Origin: Clostridia bacterium
GTDB taxonomy: Bacteria > Bacillota > Clostridia > Oscillospirales > CAG-382
Direction of reading: 5' to 3'
Assembly: GCA_017397955.1 (NCBI GenBank)
Contig: JAFQHL010000015.1
Span: forward strand, 1-43,663
DNA length: 43,663 nt
The notes under the pieces were generated by a model that saw only the letters and a program-made list of their open reading frames with translations, had not been told where the DNA came from and ran no database searches. Shown here piece by piece: positions 42,178-43,663 of this stretch. The position numbers were made by a program, and so were the translations under genes. How positions within the stretch are numbered: the stretch's first letter is position 1; every line of letters begins with the position of its first letter.

Positions 42178-43663
42178 ATGAAAATCCATAAGATAATTGC
42201 CTGTCTTTTGTGCCTAAGCTTTGTTTTGGGCGCGTTGGGAACTACGGTTGTAAGCGCTATTGCAGCTTGTGAGGTAAGCTCTATGACCGCGGTATATAAT
42301 CCCCAAACAGAAATGGTAAACTGCACGGTAAAATACAGCGGAACCTTTCTTCCTAATCAGAACTATGTTTTTGTTCTGACCAACGCCAACGGGGCGCAGT
42401 TGTCTTTGAGAACTGTCAGTGGCACAAATCTCGCTACTGTAGATAACAGCTTTAGCTATGGCTTTGATTTAAGTGCTGATGTTGTTACAAGTAACGCCCA
42501 ACCCTTAAAAGTAACGGTAAGAAGCATCCAGCCTTCTGTTATCTCTACCTACACCACCGATGTTGTAATAATAGACAAAAACCCCACCGTAAGCTTTGTA
42601 GGCAAGGATGGCACTGTGTTGAATACCCAAACTGTCGAATACGGCAGCGCCGCAACCGCACCGGAAGCTCCTAAAATTGACGGTTTTGATTTTGTCGGCT
42701 GGGACAAGGATTTTTCAGCTGTTACAGCTGATATGACAGTCACGGCTGAATATAAGGCAAAGGAGTACAACTTGACGGTAACAGATGGTACGGGTAGTGG
42801 TACCTACACCTACGGCACGGATGCGGCAATAGAATTCATCCCCCCCTTAGGTGCTATATGGCAGTTTGACGGCTGGACGGTGACAGGCGATGCAGTAGTG
42901 GCAGATCCTACAGCAGAAAATACTACCGTAACCGTATACGGTAATGCAATTATAACCGCAAACTATACGGAAGTGTTTATGGTAAGCATAACAGGCGGCA
43001 AGGTAGCGGAAAGCGATGCCAAGGAATACTACAAAGCAGGTGACGTAATAGAGATAATTGCCGATACACCCGCGGCAGGCAAAGAATTTGCAGGCTGGGA
43101 AATAGTGTCGGGCGGCGTAATAACAGATGCAAGCGCAAGCACCACCACTCTCATTGTAAACGGCAACGTAATAATAGAATCAAGCTACGAGGATTTATTG
43201 TATAACCTTAATGTAGTGCGCGGCACAGGCGGCGGTATTTATACATACGGAACCGAAGTGGAGATAAAATTCACCCCCGCCGCAGGCTTTGTTTGGGAAT
43301 TTAACGGCTGGACAGTAACAGGTGATGCAGTAGTGGCAGACCCTGCAGCAGAAGATACAACAATAACCGTATACGGAAACGCCACGGTAAAGGCAAACTG
43401 CACTAAGCTATACACAGTAACCGTAAACGGCGGTAAGGTAGCGGAAAGCGATGCTAAGGAATACTACAAAGCAGGTGACGTAATAGAGATAATTGCCGAT
43501 ACACCCGCGGCAGGCAAAGAATTTGCAGGCTGGGAAACAGTGTCGGGCGGCGTAATAACAGATGCAAGCGCAAGCACCACCACTCTCATTGTAAACGGCA
43601 ACGTAATAATAGAATCAAGCTACGAGGATTTATTGTATAACCTTAATGTAGTGCGCGGCACAG
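42178..43663 (+). CDS. secreted InlB-type repeat protein, 3' end outside window
   Basis: At least 495 residues are visible and the frame is open at the window edge. A signal peptide (about 1-28) precedes a beta-sandwich-like region (about 30-135). A Listeria-Bacteroides InlB B-repeat follows (about 138-198; ends in FVGWDKDFS and VTAEYKA). Then come alternating divergent InlB-type repeats with FDGWTVTGD and FAGWE(I/T)VSGG cores. The pair of repeats recurs with a 145-residue period and is nearly identical in DNA. These are stalk or adhesion modules on the surface. A dockerin or wall anchor may lie in the missing part. GGAGG stands 7 bases before the ATG. Confidence 0.85.
   Translation, partial: MKIHKIIACLLCLSFVLGALGTTVVSAIAACEVSSMTAVYNPQTEMVNCTVKYSGTFLPNQNYVFVLTNANGAQLSLRTVSGTNLATVDNSFSYGFDLSADVVTSNAQPLKVTVRSIQPSVISTYTTDVVIIDKNPTVSFVGKDGTVLNTQTVEYGSAATAPEAPKIDGFDFVGWDKDFSAVTADMTVTAEYKAKEYNLTVTDGTGSGTYTYGTDAAIEFIPPLGAIWQFDGWTVTGDAVVADPTAENTTVTVYGNAIITANYTEVFMVSITGGKVAESDAKEYYKAGDVIEIIADTPAAGKEFAGWEIVSGGVITDASASTTTLIVNGNVIIESSYEDLLYNLNVVRGTGGGIYTYGTEVEIKFTPAAGFVWEFNGWTVTGDAVVADPAAEDTTITVYGNATVKANCTKLYTVTVNGGKVAESDAKEYYKAGDVIEIIADTPAAGKEFAGWETVSGGVITDASASTTTLIVNGNVIIESSYEDLLYNLNVVRGT
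43002..43663 (+). repeat. near-identical 435-bp-period repeat within the surface protein gene
   Basis: About 227 bp starting at 43002 are repeated at 43437 to the window end with only two differences seen (GCC to GCT and ATA to ACA). The DNA between them is less conserved, though its protein pattern repeats. Confidence 0.92.

Noticed and set aside
5041..43663. Scaffoldin or cohesin domain
   Set aside because: I looked in the large secreted proteins, including the truncated InlB-repeat protein, and saw no cohesin-like pattern; the missing 3' part of that gene cannot be judged.

Overview
The window looks like a chromosomal segment of an anaerobic gut or rumen Clostridia bacterium, probably Oscillospiraceae/Ruminococcaceae-like. 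The evidence is strong AGGAGG ribosome sites, sigma-A promoters of TTGACA-17-TATAAT type (several with an extended TGn -10), short TTG and GTG starts, lipoproteins and signal peptides of Gram-positive type, and above all many secreted proteins carrying type I dockerin modules. No tRNA, rRNA, CRISPR array, transposase or phage gene was seen.

Layout. 1-370: non-coding, with a probable structured RNA ending in a strong terminator. 371-3493 (minus): a small membrane protein and a MacB/FtsX-type ABC transporter. 3629-8399 (plus): a trigger-factor-like lipoprotein, a VWA-domain lipoprotein, a secreted dockerin protein sharing two domains with it, and a possible 28-residue membrane peptide. 8484-12803 (minus): psd-metK-recD2, probably one housekeeping operon. 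12952-14708 (plus): an OmpR-type two-component system. 14857-22791: two tandem paralogous dockerin metallophosphoesterases (minus) and a divergent SGNH-esterase-dockerin protein (plus). 22887-27211 (minus): an intracellular GH20-like glycosidase with its WYL regulator, two small hypothetical proteins, and the RNA 2',3'-cyclic phosphodiesterase thpR. 27343-29709 (plus): a secreted protein with two tandem helveticin-J-like propeller units and a dockerin. 29849-38458 (plus): a long gene train with a three-subunit NuoE/NuoF/NfnB-like electron-bifurcating flavoprotein complex (Stn-like), a MATE exporter, deoC-cdd-pdp nucleoside salvage and a small membrane protein. 38683-41292: a dockerin-bearing N-acetylmuramoyl-L-alanine amidase. 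41463-42101: an RluA-type pseudouridine synthase. 42178-end: a large secreted InlB-type repeat protein cut by the window edge.

The theme of the accessory part is an extracellular, probably cohesin-docked set of non-cellulosic enzymes: phosphoesterases, an esterase, a peptidoglycan amidase and a bacteriocin-like double propeller. Six dockerin proteins lie within about 34 kb, and the dockerins fall into two sequence classes. One class is always preceded by a conserved module containing a GYIGTG-like motif. No cohesin or scaffoldin is visible. This set, the duplicated helveticin-like dockerin protein and the Stn-like operon are the parts I would examine first.
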